DNA from: Symbiodinium natans
Lineage: Eukaryota; Sar; Dinophyceae; Suessiales; Symbiodiniaceae
Assembly: GCA_905221605.1 (NCBI GenBank)
Contig: CAJNDS010002468.1
Location: 422,501 to 486,500, forward strand
Reading direction: 5' to 3'
Length of the DNA stretch: 64,000 nt
The translations under genes were made by a program, and so were the position numbers. Each line of letters begins with the position of its first letter. Position 1 is the stretch's first letter. The notes beneath the pieces were generated by a model. The model made no database searches, was not told where the DNA came from, and worked only from the letters and a program-made list of their open reading frames with translations. Positions 20,420 through 30,259 of the stretch are shown in pieces.

Positions 20420-21195
20420 CCACCCAAGAAACCCATAACATTGAGAAAATATAAAGTTCACTCAATATTTTCCCGGTAGGCTTAAAGCTCAAAGTCCAAT
20501 TGGTCCAAAATATTTTGTTTTTAACGGACCCAAAACCCGAAATCTAATCTAAGGCCTGCAATAAGCCCTTTATGCTCTTAGGGCCCTAAACCCTACGGTT
20601 TAGAAGCCCCGATCGGTGAAGGCTCGGTTTTGGTCAAAAATCCAGAAAACGAGAGCCCACCCAGAACCGTCGATTTCAGCACTAAAAAATCGCATTTTTA
20701 ACTGGGACCCTTGCCGATCCTGGGGGCCCCCTCATTTGGGGTGTTTTGGGAGGCAAACTTTCCCTCTCAAGGGGGGGGTCGGAGTTTGAGGCAAGGGGGG
20801 TCTCCGAAGACTATTTTGCCTTTAAAATTGGAAAATACGACCCCCCCTTGACCAAAACTAGGCTGTGAAAAGGTCGCCGGGGTGGCCCGTCATCAGAATT
20901 GAGGGTTAAAAAACCCTGAAACATCCTGAAAAACATGGAAAACCTCAAAAAACACTGAAAAACTTTGAAAAACCTTGACAGAACGTGAAAACACTTGAAA
21001 TCCTGAAGCCGGTGAAGCGGTTTTGGTCAAAAATCCAGAAAACGAGAAGCCACCCAGAACCGTCGATTTCAGTACTAAAAAATCGCATTTTTAATTGGGA
21101 CCCTTGCCGATCCTGGGGTCCCCCTCATTTGGGGTGTTTTGGGAGCAAAATCTAGCCAAACCCTATGCCCCAAATAGAAAAAACCTGCCCGAAGG
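20420..21195. repeat. Duplicated 135-bp segment
   Basis: The segment at 20624-20760 (starting GGTTTTGGTCAAAAATCCAG) recurs at about 21016-21150 with few changes. Between them are Lys-codon-like AAAACCTGAAAAAC repeats. No gene called. Confidence 0.75.
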
Positions 21196-21204
21196 GGGTC
21201 AGGG

Positions 21205-21670
21205 TTTGCCCTGGAAAAAACCATTTGCCGACGAAGGGGGTCAGGGTTTAGGCCCCCCCCGGGTGGAAAAAAACCATTTGCCGACGAAGGGGGTCAGGGT
21301 TTAGGCCCCCCCGGGTGGAAAAAAACCATTTGCCGACGAAGGGGGTCAGGGTTTAGGACCCCCCCCGGGTGGAAAAAAACCATTTGCCGACGAAGGGGGT
21401 CAGGGTTTAGGGCCCCCCCCCCGGGTGGAAAAAAACCATTTGCCGACGAAGGGGGTCAGGGTTTAGGCCCCCCCCCCGGGTGGAAAAAAACCATTTGCCG
21501 ACGAAGGGGGTCAGGGTTTAGGACCCCCCTGGGTGGAAAAAAACCATTTGCCGACAAAGGGGGTCAGGGTTTAGGGCCCCCCCCGGGTGGAAAAAAACCA
21601 TTTGCCGACGAAGGGGGTCAGGGTTTAGGGCCCCCCCCCGGGTGGAAAAAAACCATTTGCCGACGAAGGT
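21205..21670 (+). repeat. Satellite of 52-56 bp units
   Basis: Nine units carry GGAAAAAAACCATTTGCCG followed by ACGAAGGGGGTCAGGGTTTA and a C run of 6-10 bases. Unit starts are near 21263, 21315, 21369, 21425, 21480, 21533, 21587 and 21642, with a first partial unit before. Length variation comes from the C run. Each unit retains one GGGTTTAGG, so the array probably grew from a telomeric-repeat seed. Confidence 0.9.
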
Positions 21671-21699
21671 CTTTAGGGTTTAAATATACATAGTAAAAG

Positions 21700-21915
21700 A
21701 GGGTTTAGGGTTTAGGGTTTAGGGTTTAGGGTTTAGGGTTTAGGGTTTAGGGCTAGAAAAAGGTTAGGGTGGGGCTTCCCTGCACCCTGAGCCCTAAACC
21801 TAAACCCTAAGCCCTAAACCCTAAACCCTAAACCCTAAACCCTAAACCCTAAACCCTAAACCCTAAACCCTAAACCCTAAACCCTAAACCCTAAACCCTA
21901 AACCCTAAACCCTAA
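21700..21915. repeat. Facing G- and C-strand telomeric blocks
   Basis: About seven TTTAGGG units (21700-21752) are followed, after about 40 bases, by about sixteen CCCTAAA units (21800-21915). They form a large inverted repeat. Confidence 0.85.
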
Positions 21916-22336
21916 GCGGGGCTTCAAGTTTGCTTAGGCTTTGCCGCTCTGTGCCTTGTACTTGTGTGTGCGCGAACACCAGGCAAGGCTAAGGTGCTCC
22001 CCCGGGTGGTTGAAGACTGTAAACTCAAGCCAGAAACGCCTAAATCTGCAGCCACAACCCTTACTACTAGAATTGCCCAAAACGTAGATTTTGTTCATAA
22101 GGTTTTTTGAATAAGGGCCTTGCATTTTTCGGGGTCATTTGAGCAAATAGTAGGTGAGTATATCGGTTTAAGGTTGTAACTCCTGCCCCCAAGCCCCCTT
22201 CCCCAACTAACTTCAAAGCCCGCACGGAGCACCGAAGGGTTTAGGGTTTAGGGTTTTGGTTTAGGGTTTTTCGGGTTACTTTGGATTCAGAGTTCGCAGT
22301 TCGGCCCATGGGGGTCTTCTTAGGGCAACCAGTGAG

Positions 22337-22570
22337 GCCGCAATGCCTTTGCGTCAACGCACTTGTGGAAGTTCATCAGGCAACAAATAGCCTTCGCCGA
22401 GAGCACTTTGCGGAACGCCCACATTCTGAAGACAAGCCAGTCCGAATCAGCAAGAAGCATACCTCTCCTCCAGCGCATGCAGTTGCACGATCAACACTAC
22501 GATTGCGACTACTACCCCGCTACTACCCTACTACGACTACTACTACTGCTACTACTACTACGACGACGAC

Positions 22571-22614
<44 letters not shown>

Positions 22615-22686
22615 CTACTACTACTACTACTACTACTACTACGACGGTACAGGAAGCACATGGGATGCATCGGAGTTTCCTTCTAG
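22337..22686 (+). CDS. Open frame running into triplet repeat
   Basis: The first 60 codons look like a real exon: RNAFASTHLWKFIRQQIAF, ESTLRNAHILKTSQSESAR and LLQRMQLHDQHYDCD. The frame then enters a CTA/CGA/TAG triplet run (22513-22645) and would encode runs of Leu, Arg and Val before a stop at 22684-22686. The exon probably ends before the run. A second frame is open on the same strand (22281-22772) with Thr/Ser runs. Unrecognised. Confidence 0.4.
22513..22645. repeat. Inverted CTA/TAG triplet run
   Basis: ACTACTACT changes to TAGTAGTAG and back to ACTACTACT, so the middle forms an inverted repeat with its flanks. Pure microsatellite expansion; any protein reading is artefactual. Confidence 0.9.
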
Positions 22687-22756
22687 GGAATATAGGTTGG
22701 ACATTTCTCGAATTTTGGACGTCAATTTTTAGGGCATGTTCTGTGTTTTGGCGTAA

Positions 22757-23075
22757 AAGCTTGAGGGTTTAGGGGCTCAGGGCACGCTTAGGGGCTCAAG
22801 AGCTTGTGGGTTTAGGAAGGGCGCGCTTCGGGGCCGAAGAGCTGAAGGGTTTAAGGGGCTCAGGGCACGCTTAGGGGCTCAAGAGCTTAAGGGTTTGGAG
22901 GGCTCAGGGCACGCTCAGAGGCTTAGGATCTTATGGGTTTAGGCAGGGTGCGCTTGGGGCTTAAGAGCTTAAGGGTTCAGGGGGCTCGGTCGGGCGCGCT
23001 TAGGGGCCGAAGAGCTTTAGGGTTTAGGAGGCTCAGGGCACGCTTAGGGGCTTGAGAGCTTGTGGGTTAGGCAGG
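22757..23075 (+). repeat. About 60-bp imperfect tandem repeat
   Basis: Five to six units contain GGGCTCAGGGCACGCTTAGG and AGAGCTT..GGGTTTAGG. Some units have GGGCGCGCTT instead. Like the 21205 satellite, each unit contains one telomere-like GGGTTTAGG. Confidence 0.75.
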
Positions 23076-23078
23076 GCG

Positions 23079-23200
23079 CGCTACTGCTACTGCTACTGCC
23101 ACTGCCACTGCCGCTGCCACTGCCACTGCCACTGCTACTGCTACTGCTACTACTGCTTCTACTACTACGCCGCCGCCGACGACGACGACTGCTACTACTG

Positions 23201-23245
<45 letters not shown>

Positions 23246-23272
23246 CTACTCCTACTCCTACTCCTACGACTG
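23079..23272 (+). repeat. TAC/TGC/CTA triplet run
   Basis: CTGCTACTGCCACTGCC passes into GACGACGACTGCTACTAC and then CCTACTCCTACT. A sister of the 22513 run about 450 bases away. Confidence 0.9.
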
Positions 23273-23431
23273 GTGTGTTGGGCTAAGTTTCCGACATCCC
23301 GGCCACGTCTTCAGAGAGTGATGTCTGACCGTCCTTGTCAGACGACCTGTTTCTGTGGGCGAACAGGCTCAAGAACTTCCAGCGACTTCCCCTTCGTGGA
23401 CAATCCTTTCCGCCTTGGTCGGAGAATGTAG
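23273..23431 (+). CDS. Terminal exon after triplet run
   Basis: A frame open through the triplet run continues as RVMSDRPCQTTCFCGRTGS and SSDFPFVDNPFRLGRRM to TAG at 23429-23431. The likely exon start is an AG within 23270-23320 (for example CGTCTTCAG). Cys/Arg-rich. The minus strand is also open. Unrecognised. Confidence 0.35.
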   Translation: MCWAKFPTSRPRLQRVMSDRPCQTTCFCGRTGSRTSSDFPFVDNPFRLGRRM

Positions 23432-23890
23432 GAGAAAAAGAACGCCCCCCCCCCCCCCCCCCCCCCACTGAAGCCCGGAAGTCCTAAACTGCAAACCTTC
23501 AACCCGAACTCTTCACGCGGCTGCAGAGGGTTTAGTAGCCCTGACCCCACCAAGCCCATAGCAGCTTCGACTCAAAAAAGCCTTGCATCCTAAATTCTCA
23601 ACGGCCAGCTGCAACAAACGGATCCGAGACACCCCCCAAACAAAGCCCCAAAAGCCTTAACAGCTCTCAAACCTTCAACCCTGAAACCTAAACCCTAAAC
23701 TCCAAGACCCCAAGACCCCAAGACCCCCCCATGAACCTCCCGATACGCAAATAGATACCGACCCTTCAGAGGGAAGCTATTAGGGTTTAGGGTATAGGCG
23801 GGTTTAGGTATGCTTGGGGTCTTTTGGTTTTGGGGGTAGGGTTTAGGGTCTCTTGAGATGTTTACCTCACTCAGTGTTTTGGGCTCGCAG

Positions 23891-24046
23891 CCGATTGCTG
23901 TGCCTGCACGTGCGCGATGCACTTTTGGCATAGGATGCACTAGACATGATGGGTCTCGCACGCTGCTTCAAGCGTCGGGTCTTGGGCTTTTGGACGCAAG
24001 TCGCAAGCGTGTACTCCCGAGTAGCCTCAAGCTCTCTCGATGCTGA
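23891..24046 (+). CDS. Terminal exon, basic
   Basis: After GGGCTCGCAG the frame reads IAVPARARCTFGIGCTRHD, LLQASGLGLLDASRKRVLP and SSLKLSRC to TGA at 24044-24046. It is a 51-codon clean frame with a basic C-terminus. Unrecognised. Confidence 0.4.
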   Translation, partial: PIAVPARARCTFGIGCTRHDGSRTLLQASGLGLLDASRKRVLPSSLKLSRC

Positions 24047-24169
24047 TGAAGGTCTTCAGGAACCATAGGGCTCAGGGTTTCTAACGTATCAGGAGTTCAG
24101 GTTTAGGGTCTTGCTGGTGCATAGCTCGCTTACAGGACGGCTCTCTTTGTTCCTTGAGTCGTCAGCAAG

Positions 24170-24747
24170 ATGGCCAGCACAGATTTTGCAGCGCACCGTG
24201 AGACAGCCAGGCTAGGGGAAAGGGACGGGCCAGAGATTTTTCGGGTTTGGGGTCTAGGGTTTAGGGTTTAGGGCGAAAGGGCGAAAGGGCTACTAGGGCC
24301 CAGAGTAGGCCCTTTTTGTGTCTTCTTTAGGGTTTGGGTTCCCTCATCAGCAGTTTAGGCCAAAAAGGGCGCCCTTTTTGCTCCTAGGCTACTCTTGGGG
24401 TCCTCTTGAGGCTTTAGAAGGGGGCATGAAGGTCTTTCTAGGGCATGTAGGGTATTCAGGGTATACAGAGCATGGCGGGTATGCAGGGTATATACGTCAG
24501 ACAGGGCATATTAGAGGTGTCTGAGCATTTAGATGGTCAGAGTGTGGTTACCTTACCTGGAGGTTCATGGTACTCAGTCGCCCAATTCTAACTGCACTTG
24601 TAGCCCAATTGTTAACCCTACTAGGGTACTTAAGGACTTACAACGGTGGCAAACACGCAGCCCTACGGCTACAACCTAAACATGGCCCAGATGGACCAGT
24701 GCAGGACGTTGAGGGCGGCAGCGAAGCGTTGCTCCAGAACCCTATAA
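24170..24747 (+). CDS. Two-exon small gene with ATG
   Basis: The first exon 24170-24244 starts with ATGGCC, a good context, five bases after GTCAG. It reads MASTDFAAHRETARLGER and DGPEIFR and ends at CGG|GTTTGGGG in phase 0. The second exon starts after CACGCAG at 24661 and reads PYGYNLNMAQMDQCRTL to TAA at 24745-24747, giving 53 residues. Another frame of the second exon (LLQNPISAKP) is equally open, so the second half is uncertain. The intron holds a decayed family A and a family D element. Confidence 0.45.
24289..24400. mobile_element. Family A element, decayed
   Basis: GGGCTACTAGGGCCCAGAG and CCTAGGCTACTCTTGGGG match the family A ends loosely, and AAAAAGGGCGCCCTTTTT matches its interior. 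Confidence 0.45.
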
Positions 24748-24912
24748 GCGCCAAGCCCCGAACCCTGCAAACCCGAAACCCGAATTCCTACACCCAAACC
24801 CTAAACCCTAAACCCTAAACCCTAAACCCTAAACCCTAAACCCTAAACCCTAAACCCCAAACCCCAAACCCCAAACCCCAAACCCTAGTTAGACCCTAAG
24901 CTCCATAGCCAG

Positions 24913-24962
24913 AGGCTGCGGGAGTCGCGGCAACAAAGTGTGGAGTGCCTTGGCGGCTCAGG
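24913..24962 (+). CDS. Small exon
   Basis: After CATAGCCAG the frame reads RLRESRQQSVECLGG, with a donor at GG|GTTCAGGG. C-strand repeats are on the left, G-strand on the right. Phase 0 in, 2 out. Confidence 0.35.
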
Positions 24963-25080
24963 GTTCAGGGTTAGGGGTTAAGGGTTTAGGGTTCAGGGTT
25001 TAGGGTCTTCGGGTTTAGGGTTTAGGGTTGAGGGTTTAGGTTATAGGGTTTAGGTTATAGGGTTTTAGGATTTAGGGTCT

Positions 25081-25260
25081 GATTCTTTATGTGGGTCTGG
25101 CGTAGCAGGGTTTAGTGTGTTTCGCCGTTTCGAGCCAGAGGGTCTGAAGGTTAACTGCCCGCTGGGGTTTTTGAGCAGTTCCAAACGGACTCCGTTCGGG
25201 CTGTGGGGTATTTATGTACGGATGTATTTGTGTGTGTATATATATACATGTATACTCTAA
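25081..25260 (+). CDS. Open frame, probable exon
   Basis: A frame of 59 codons is open to TAA at 25258-25260. Segments: SLCGSGVAGFSVFRRFEPE and LKVNCPLGFLSSSKRTPFG, followed by a tail encoded by a TA-rich microsatellite, which is probably not translated. The best acceptor is GAGCCAG at about 25130. Unrecognised. Confidence 0.35.
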   Translation, partial: DSLCGSGVAGFSVFRRFEPEGLKVNCPLGFLSSSKRTPFGLWGIYVRMYLCVYIYTCIL

Positions 25261-25380
25261 GCCCGAAGCTATCTATCTATCTACCTATATATATATATAT
25301 ATAATTCTCTAGGATTATATATACATACTCATTTTCACAAGCCTTAAGCTATATACACATATATGTATATATATATATGT
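25232..25380. repeat. TA-rich microsatellite
   Basis: Alternating TATA runs with ATCTATCTATC and CATGTATA pieces form imperfect hairpins. Confidence 0.8.
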
Positions 25381-25744
25381 CTTTATTTATGTATTTATGC
25401 AAGAAAGCATCGACAGCTCTCCGTCCATGAGCTCCCCAAACCCTAAACCCCAAACCCCAACAAGTGGGTTGTAACTTTATCACGGCACTTAGAACTGGGT
25501 TAGGAAGAACTCTAAACCCTAAACCCTAAACCTTAAACCCTAAACCCTAAACCCTAAACCCTAAACCCTAAACCCTAAACCCCTAGAACCCTAAACCCTA
25601 AACCCTCGAAGCCCTGGCTACAGGTGCCCTGAACCTGCAAGTTGTAAGAACTCGCGCCTAGCGCACGCTTTTGTTTGGTGTTCCTTAAGTGCCGTACACC
25701 GGCTTTGGGGTCTTACGAAATAGGGTTTAGGGTTTAGGGTTTAG

Positions 25745-25985
25745 GGTTTGGGGATGTTCCCTAAACTATTTTTCAGGCATCCTGATGTGATGTAAGGAAT
25801 GCACTGGAATGTTACCCCTGTTAAATATGTTGTTATATTGTTTCATTTTCACAATGTGTGACATATTTTAGTGTGTATATGTGCATCATATATGCATTCG
25901 TGTTATTCTATTAGTCTATCCTTATTATGTTTTTTCCGCTGTTGAATGAATATAGTGTTGAAGCCTAGTTGCTATAGCGGTTGAG
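25745..25985. other. AT-rich island, no gene seen
   Basis: Composition falls sharply to AT-rich, with no telomeric units for about 240 bases. A similar island lies at 56752-56955. No frame is open. It could be an intron or UTR without repeats or an old insertion. Confidence 0.6.
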
Positions 25986-26094
25986 AAGTGAGAATCTGGA
26001 GTCCACTAAACAACAACCCGGCCACTGTAAATCACGCAAGACAAGGTTTAAGTTTTGGGGCTTCTAGGGCCTATAGGGCTTAAAGGGTTGAGGG

Positions 26095-26240
26095 ATGTCA
26101 TAGGGTTCATAGTGTTTATAGCATTTGTAGTGCTTATAGTGTACAAAGTGTTTACGGAGTTTATGGTGTTTATAGGATTTATCGGACTTACAGTGCTGAT
26201 TGTGTTTATAGTGTTTGTATAGGGTTTGCAGGGTATTCAG
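26095..26240 (+). repeat. TTTATAGTG-type tandem repeat
   Basis: About fifteen loose 9-10 bp units with TTTATAG, TTTGTAG and CTTATAG cores. A derived telomere-like unit seems likely (GTTTATAG for GTTTAGG). Confidence 0.7.
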
Positions 26241-26297
26241 GATTTAGGGTTTAGGACCAACCGATGCTCATGTCACGCTATAGCGAAGCCCCTCCAG

Positions 26298-26353
26298 CTC
26301 TGCAGCAAGGCGCCTCATTGCCGAGTCCATTCAGGCACAGACTCAATATGGGC
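26298..26353 (+). CDS. Small exon
   Basis: After CCCTCCAG a frame reads LQQGASLPSPFRHRLNMG to a G|GGTTTATG context. A second frame ends at TAG. Short, low certainty. Confidence 0.25.
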
Positions 26354-26378
26354 TCTATAGGGTTTATGCGTTAGGGTC

Positions 26379-26480
26379 TTAGTAGCTGAGTGAGCACACT
26401 TTACACTTTTTGGGATACTAGAATTTTGTACAGAACTGAAAGTGTACACTTGTTTGAGGCTTATGAACTCAGCAACTAAG
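26379..26480. mobile_element. Family C element, copy 2
   Basis: Ends CTTAGTAGCTGAGTGAG and GAACTCAGCAACTAAG; interior ACTTTACACTTTTTGGGATA. Confidence 0.75.
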
Positions 26481-26540
26481 GGGTTGAGGGTTTAGGGAGC
26501 TTCAAGGGGTCTATGTAGTTATACAAAGGGTTCGAGTTGT

Positions 26541-26927
26541 CTAGGATATAGGGGGGGCGATTAATTTCATTTGAAGCTCATGATTGTGGAGAGCGTTGCG
26601 CCAAGCAAATCGCATTGGGGTTGACACCTCGGCACAATCTGGGCTTTTGGCATTTGGACATTCGTCCTTAGGCCATGAAGGGCAGAGGTGTGCCAAAGTA
26701 GGACGCCACACTGCGCCGCTGCGTGTCGAAAGTCGAAGGAAGGACGATCGAAGTGCTTTGCGAAAGCCGGCTACTGCGCAAACTCTCGTTGCCCGGAGCT
26801 TTGGGGTTTCGGATGAGGGGTTTGGAGTTGGGATGTTCCCCTTATACTGACAGTCCTTATTCGGGGTTACTGTATAATCATCCTTATTATAATCCTTATT
26901 AAGGACTGTTCGTATAAGGGGGAACAT
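26541..26927. CDS. Coding-like locus, strand unresolved
   Basis: The plus strand has 88 open codons from 26584 (ALRQANRIGVDTSAQSG; HEGQRCAKVGRHTAPLR). The minus strand has 128 open codons (VCAVAGFRKALRSSFLRL; FAWRNALHNHELQMKL). The core 26590-26800 has G/C-biased composition and no telomeric repeat, so it is probably exonic on one strand. Both ends run into repeats or a family B element. Unrecognised. Confidence 0.4.
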
Positions 26928-26932
26928 TCCAA
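26828..26932. mobile_element. Family B element, copy 2
   Basis: Ends TTGGGATGTTCCCCTTATAC and GGGGGAACATTCCAA; also GACAGTCCTTA and AAGGACTGT inside. Confidence 0.75.
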
Positions 26933-26980
26933 TTTCGGGGTTTAGAAGTTCAGGCTAAATGTTCTAGAGCTGAGGGCATA

Positions 26981-27086
26981 CTTAGTAGCTGAGTGAGTAC
27001 ACTTTACACTTTTTGGGATACTCTCCTCTGTTATACAACTGAAAGTGTGCAGTTTTGGGGCCTGCGAACTCAGCAATTCAGCTTAG
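26981..27086. mobile_element. Family C element, copy 3
   Basis: Ends CTTAGTAGCTGAGTGAGTAC and GAACTCAGCAATTCAGCTTAG; only 500 bases from copy 2 in the same orientation, with a family B copy between them. Confidence 0.75.
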
Positions 27087-27256
27087 GGCTTTCGGATTTT
27101 GGGGTTTAGGGGTTTAGGGCTTTGGGTGTTCAAGGGCTTGGGCGTGCAGGGGCTCAGGGTATAGGTCAGACGCCCTGAAACCCCAAACCTTAAGAACCCT
27201 CAACCCTAGACCATTCACCGTAAGCCTTCCCACTCCACCTCGTTTACAGGGTTGAG

Positions 27257-27369
27257 GACTTTGCTTGGAGGTTATTGGGCTGATGCGTATGGGCTCATGG
27301 CTTTATAAGGAAGGCTCATCGGTGCGCAGGACAGCGTTGCTCATCCCGGCAGCGCGTAGGAGGGCATAG
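27257..27369 (+). CDS. Terminal exon, basic C-terminus
   Basis: After GGGTTGAG the frame reads LCLEVIGLMRMGSWLYKEG and SSVRRTALLIPAARRRA to TAG at 27367-27369. Two other frames are partly open. Phase 1 in. Unrecognised. Confidence 0.4.
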
Positions 27370-27531
27370 CACCTCCGATCTCTAACCCCTCACCCCTTAA
27401 ATCCCAAACCCTCGACCCCAAACCCTAAACCCTACACCCCAAACCCCAAACCCTAAACCCCAAACCCTAAACCCCAAATCCTAAGCCCTCAACCCTAAAC
27501 CCCAAACCCCAAACCTGTGAACCCCAACCAG

Positions 27532-27590
27532 GCTTCCATGACTGCCGAGAACCGAGCCCTGAAACGACGAGTGGCTGCGTCGCAGAAGCT
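27532..27590 (+). CDS. Exon, possible helical segment
   Basis: The exon follows CCCCAACCAG and reads ASMTAENRALKRRVAASQKL to CT|GTAGGG. The pattern of charged residues with Leu/Val spacing could be a coiled coil; the length is too short to prove it. C-strand left, G-strand right. Phase 0 in, 2 out. Confidence 0.45.
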
Positions 27591-27955
27591 GTAGGGTTTG
27601 GGGTTACTGGGTTTAGGGTTTAGGGTTTAGGGTTTAGGGTTTAGGGTTTAGGGTTTAGGGTTTAGGGTTTAGGGCTTCACATGTAGGGTTTGGGGTTGCT
27701 GGGTCCTTGTTGGCTTGAGTTTTTCATTTTTGTTATGATAAAACCCAATGAGGATTAAACATGATAACTTTTCATATAACCCCAACAAGGTAGGGGTTTG
27801 GGGTTTGGGGTTCGGCTTGGGGTTTGGGGTGGGTTGAGGGCTTCTACGTTGGGGTTTCGGGTTTAGGTTTAGGGTTCAAGGGTGAGGGCTGGTTCAGGGT
27901 TGAGGGCTCAGGGTTTAGGGTTTGGGGTGTAGGGTTTAGGGTTTAGGGCTTCCAG

Positions 27956-28268
27956 GTAGTCCCTTGGAAAAACTCTGAGCCCTTCTTACGTTCAAGGGGC
28001 CAACCTAGCGGGTGTAGCTACGGTTTAGGGTTCAGGGGATTCGGTTGTTAGGGTTTAGGGTTTAGGGTTCAGGGTTTAGGGTCTAGGGTTTGGGGAGGAG
28101 GTTGAGGGTTTAGGGACCTGGTAACATCAGTCTGATGATTGATCTTTTCCGAGTTTGCCTGGGAGATATGCGAAGGTGAGGACTAAAGCCAACGGGGATG
28201 TCCACTGGCAAAGCGGCACAAGCCAGGAAAAAAGGTCCAGGAATCTCTTGGCCACATGGTCCTCTAGG
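27956..28268 (+). CDS. Two-exon partial gene
   Basis: Exon 27956-28011 follows GGCTTCCAG and reads VVPWKNSEPFLRSRGQPS, with donor GG|GTGTAGC. Exon 28154-28268 follows TTTTCCGAG and reads LPGRYAKVRTKANGDVHW and GTSQEKRSRNLLATWSSR, with donor AGG|GTTTCAGGG. They join in frame (phase 2). The first exon could instead run on to G|GTTTAGGG at 28022. The protein is basic, possibly nucleic-acid binding by charge alone. Unrecognised. Confidence 0.45.
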
Positions 28269-28302
28269 GTTTCAGGGCCTTAAGGTTTAGGGTTTAGGGT
28301 TC

Positions 28303-28398
28303 AGGCTTCGACACAAGCCACAGCGTCATTGATAAGCGTCATGTCACCACATCTTGATTCGAACTCGACGATGAAGGCGCCTATGTCAACATGACCGC
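28303..28398. CDS. Coding-like island, minus preferred
   Basis: Minus frame: GGHVDIGAFIVEFESRCGDM and TLINDAVACVEA, a convincing mix of acidic and hydrophobic residues. Plus frame: TQATASLISVMSPHLDSN, also open to TGA. A poly-C run (28407-28426) lies beside it. Strand unresolved; family unknown. Confidence 0.4.
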
Positions 28399-28815
28399 CC
28401 CAACCCCCCCCCCCCCCCCCCCCCCCGGGCCGGGATTAGGGTTTAGGGTTTAGGGTTTAGGGTTTAGGGTTTAGGGGCTGTAGCTGCCCGCGAACCTCCA
28501 GGTACTTTGTTTAGGGTTATTGTAAATATGGCGGGTGCAGTATTCCAACCCTAAGCCCAAAACCCCAAGCCCATGTATCCCTAAACCCTAAACCCTAAAC
28601 CCTAAAGCCATGAAACCCCCCAAAACCCACGAGACTATACGAGACTGAAACTCCCAGCCTTGACCACAACACCTGTACCTCCCTGAGACCTACCCGAAAC
28701 CCCAAACCCTAAACCCTAAGCCCTAAACCCTAAACCTTAAACCCTAGCCCTACCTTAAACCCCAAACCCTACCTCAAGAACCCCAAACCTACCGTCTTTT
28801 GTATGCTCTTACTAG

Positions 28816-28857
28816 AACACCTCTTGTCTTTGACTTGGATAGCCTGCAAAGAAGAGG
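28816..28857 (+). CDS. Small internal exon
   Basis: A pyrimidine-rich acceptor (GCTCTTACTAG) precedes TPLVFDLDSLQRRG, and the donor is GG|GTTTGGGG. Phase 2 in, 2 out. Only 14 codons. Confidence 0.4.
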
Positions 28858-28889
28858 GTTTGGGGTTCCGGAGGTTAACCCTGAACCCT

Positions 28890-28966
28890 ACTTGGAGGGT
28901 TCATGGTATGTTTACCCAGTCGAACTGTACGTACTTAAAGCACAATTATGACGGCACTGAGGGGGT
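28890..28966. mobile_element. Family D element, partial
   Basis: ACTTGGAGGGTTCATGGTA matches the family D left end. The right end is missing and telomeric repeats follow. Confidence 0.5.
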
Positions 28967-29172
28967 TTAAGGTTTAGGGTTTAGGGTTTATGGTTTAGGG
29001 TTTTAGAGTTGAAGTTTAGGGTTTAGGGTTTAGGGTTTAGGGTTTAGGGTTTAGGGTTTAGGGTTTAGGGTTTAGGGTTTGCTGGAATAGAAAGGCCCTA
29101 AACCCTAAAGCCCTAAACCCTAAACCCTAAAGCCTACACCTCTCTGCCATATATATGTAAACCTTAATTGAA

Positions 29173-29258
29173 TTTCAGAATAAGGCCGCTTTATTTTCAG
29201 AATATGGCCTGTTTTATTTTCGGAATAGGCCGCTTTATTTTCAGAATAACGCCAAAAT
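29173..29258 (+). repeat. About 24-bp tandem repeat
   Basis: Four units of TTTATTTTCAGAATAAGGCC with small changes. It lies in an AT-richer spacer (29120-29330) with no gene. Confidence 0.75.
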
Positions 29259-29561
29259 CAGGCTAAAGGCTACTTGAAGTCCAATCGGCACTCAAGGGGC
29301 GTTTATGTGGGCAACTACACTCATCATTTCTATACAAGTACCCGAACCCTAAGCCCGAAACTCTCCACCCTAAGCCCTAAAGCCCTAAAGCCCTGAGCCC
29401 TCAACCCTAAACTCCTACGACTTCTTTATACTAAGTGCCCTAAACTCTAATACTCCAATACCCGAAGCCCTAAATAAACCCTGAACCCTAAACCCTAAAC
29501 CCTAAACCCTAAACCCTACACTCCTACTACCTCCCCCCTCCCGCCCCGGGGGTCGGCAGAG

Positions 29562-29641
29562 GTGCGGCAGCGCCTTCACAAGCGACTGGGAGCCATGCTA
29601 CCTCCTGAGGACCACAGGGGCCAACCCTCAGGGAATTTAGG
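29562..29641 (+). CDS. Exon with RQRLHK motif
   Basis: After GGCAGAG the frame reads VRQRLHKRLGAMLPPEDH and RGQPSGN toward G|GTCTAGGG. A related motif IRQRLHKTIGS occurs in one frame at about 54466-54500; the differences between the two are mostly conservative at codon level. A second frame here (CGSAFTSDWEPCYLL) is also open. Basic; unrecognised. Confidence 0.4.
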
Positions 29642-29875
29642 GTCTAGGGTTTAGGGTTTAGGGTTTAAGGTACGTATAGGGTTTGGGGTGCAGGGTTTAG
29701 GGTGCATATGGGTGTAGGGCTCGGGTCTCAGGGGTTTAAGGGTTTGAGGAGAGGGTTGAAAGCCTATGTAAGGGTTGAAGAGATAAGGTCTTGGTGCTTT
29801 TGCGCGGTTTCAGGACCCTAGACCCTAAACCCCAAACCCTAAACCCTAAACCCTAAATGGGGCCCGGGGGTTCAG

Positions 29876-29995
29876 CGCGGGATCTTTGCGGGTTTCTTTT
29901 GGTGGGACGTTGCCGGGAATTTGAGAACTTGGGGGGCTTTGGGGCTTTGGGCTGGGGGGGTGTTTGGGGGTATGGACCTGAAGGCCAAAACCTGA
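29876..29995 (+). CDS. Terminal exon, Trp/Gly-rich hydrophobic
   Basis: After GGTTCAG the frame reads RGIFAGFFWWDVAGNLRTW and GALGLWAGGVFGGMDLKAK to TGA at 29993-29995. It could span a membrane. G-rich DNA makes chance openness likely and a second frame is open too (starting ATGGGGCCC at 29858). Confidence 0.3.
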   Translation, partial: RGIFAGFFWWDVAGNLRTWGALGLWAGGVFGGMDLKAKT

Positions 29996-30259
29996 AACCC
30001 TAAACCCCAAACCCTAAACCCTAAACCCTAGACCCTAAACCCTAAACCCTAAACCCTAAACCCCTAAAACCCTAAACCCCAATCCCTAAAACCCTAAACC
30101 CCTAAGACCCTAAACCCCTACCCTTAAACAACGCTAGGGTGGCCCCGTTGGTAGCTTTCTTCTCTTTTTTTGGGGGTAGGATCCCTTTCGAGACCTAAGC
30201 AGACATGCTCTCAAACAAAAAATCCTGGGCTACTAGGGAACCTAGGGAACCTAGCCCCT

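Noticed and set aside
22281-22772. 163-codon frame with Thr/Ser runs
   Set aside because: The runs come from the CTA/TAG triplet array; only its first part might be coding and a different frame there looks better.
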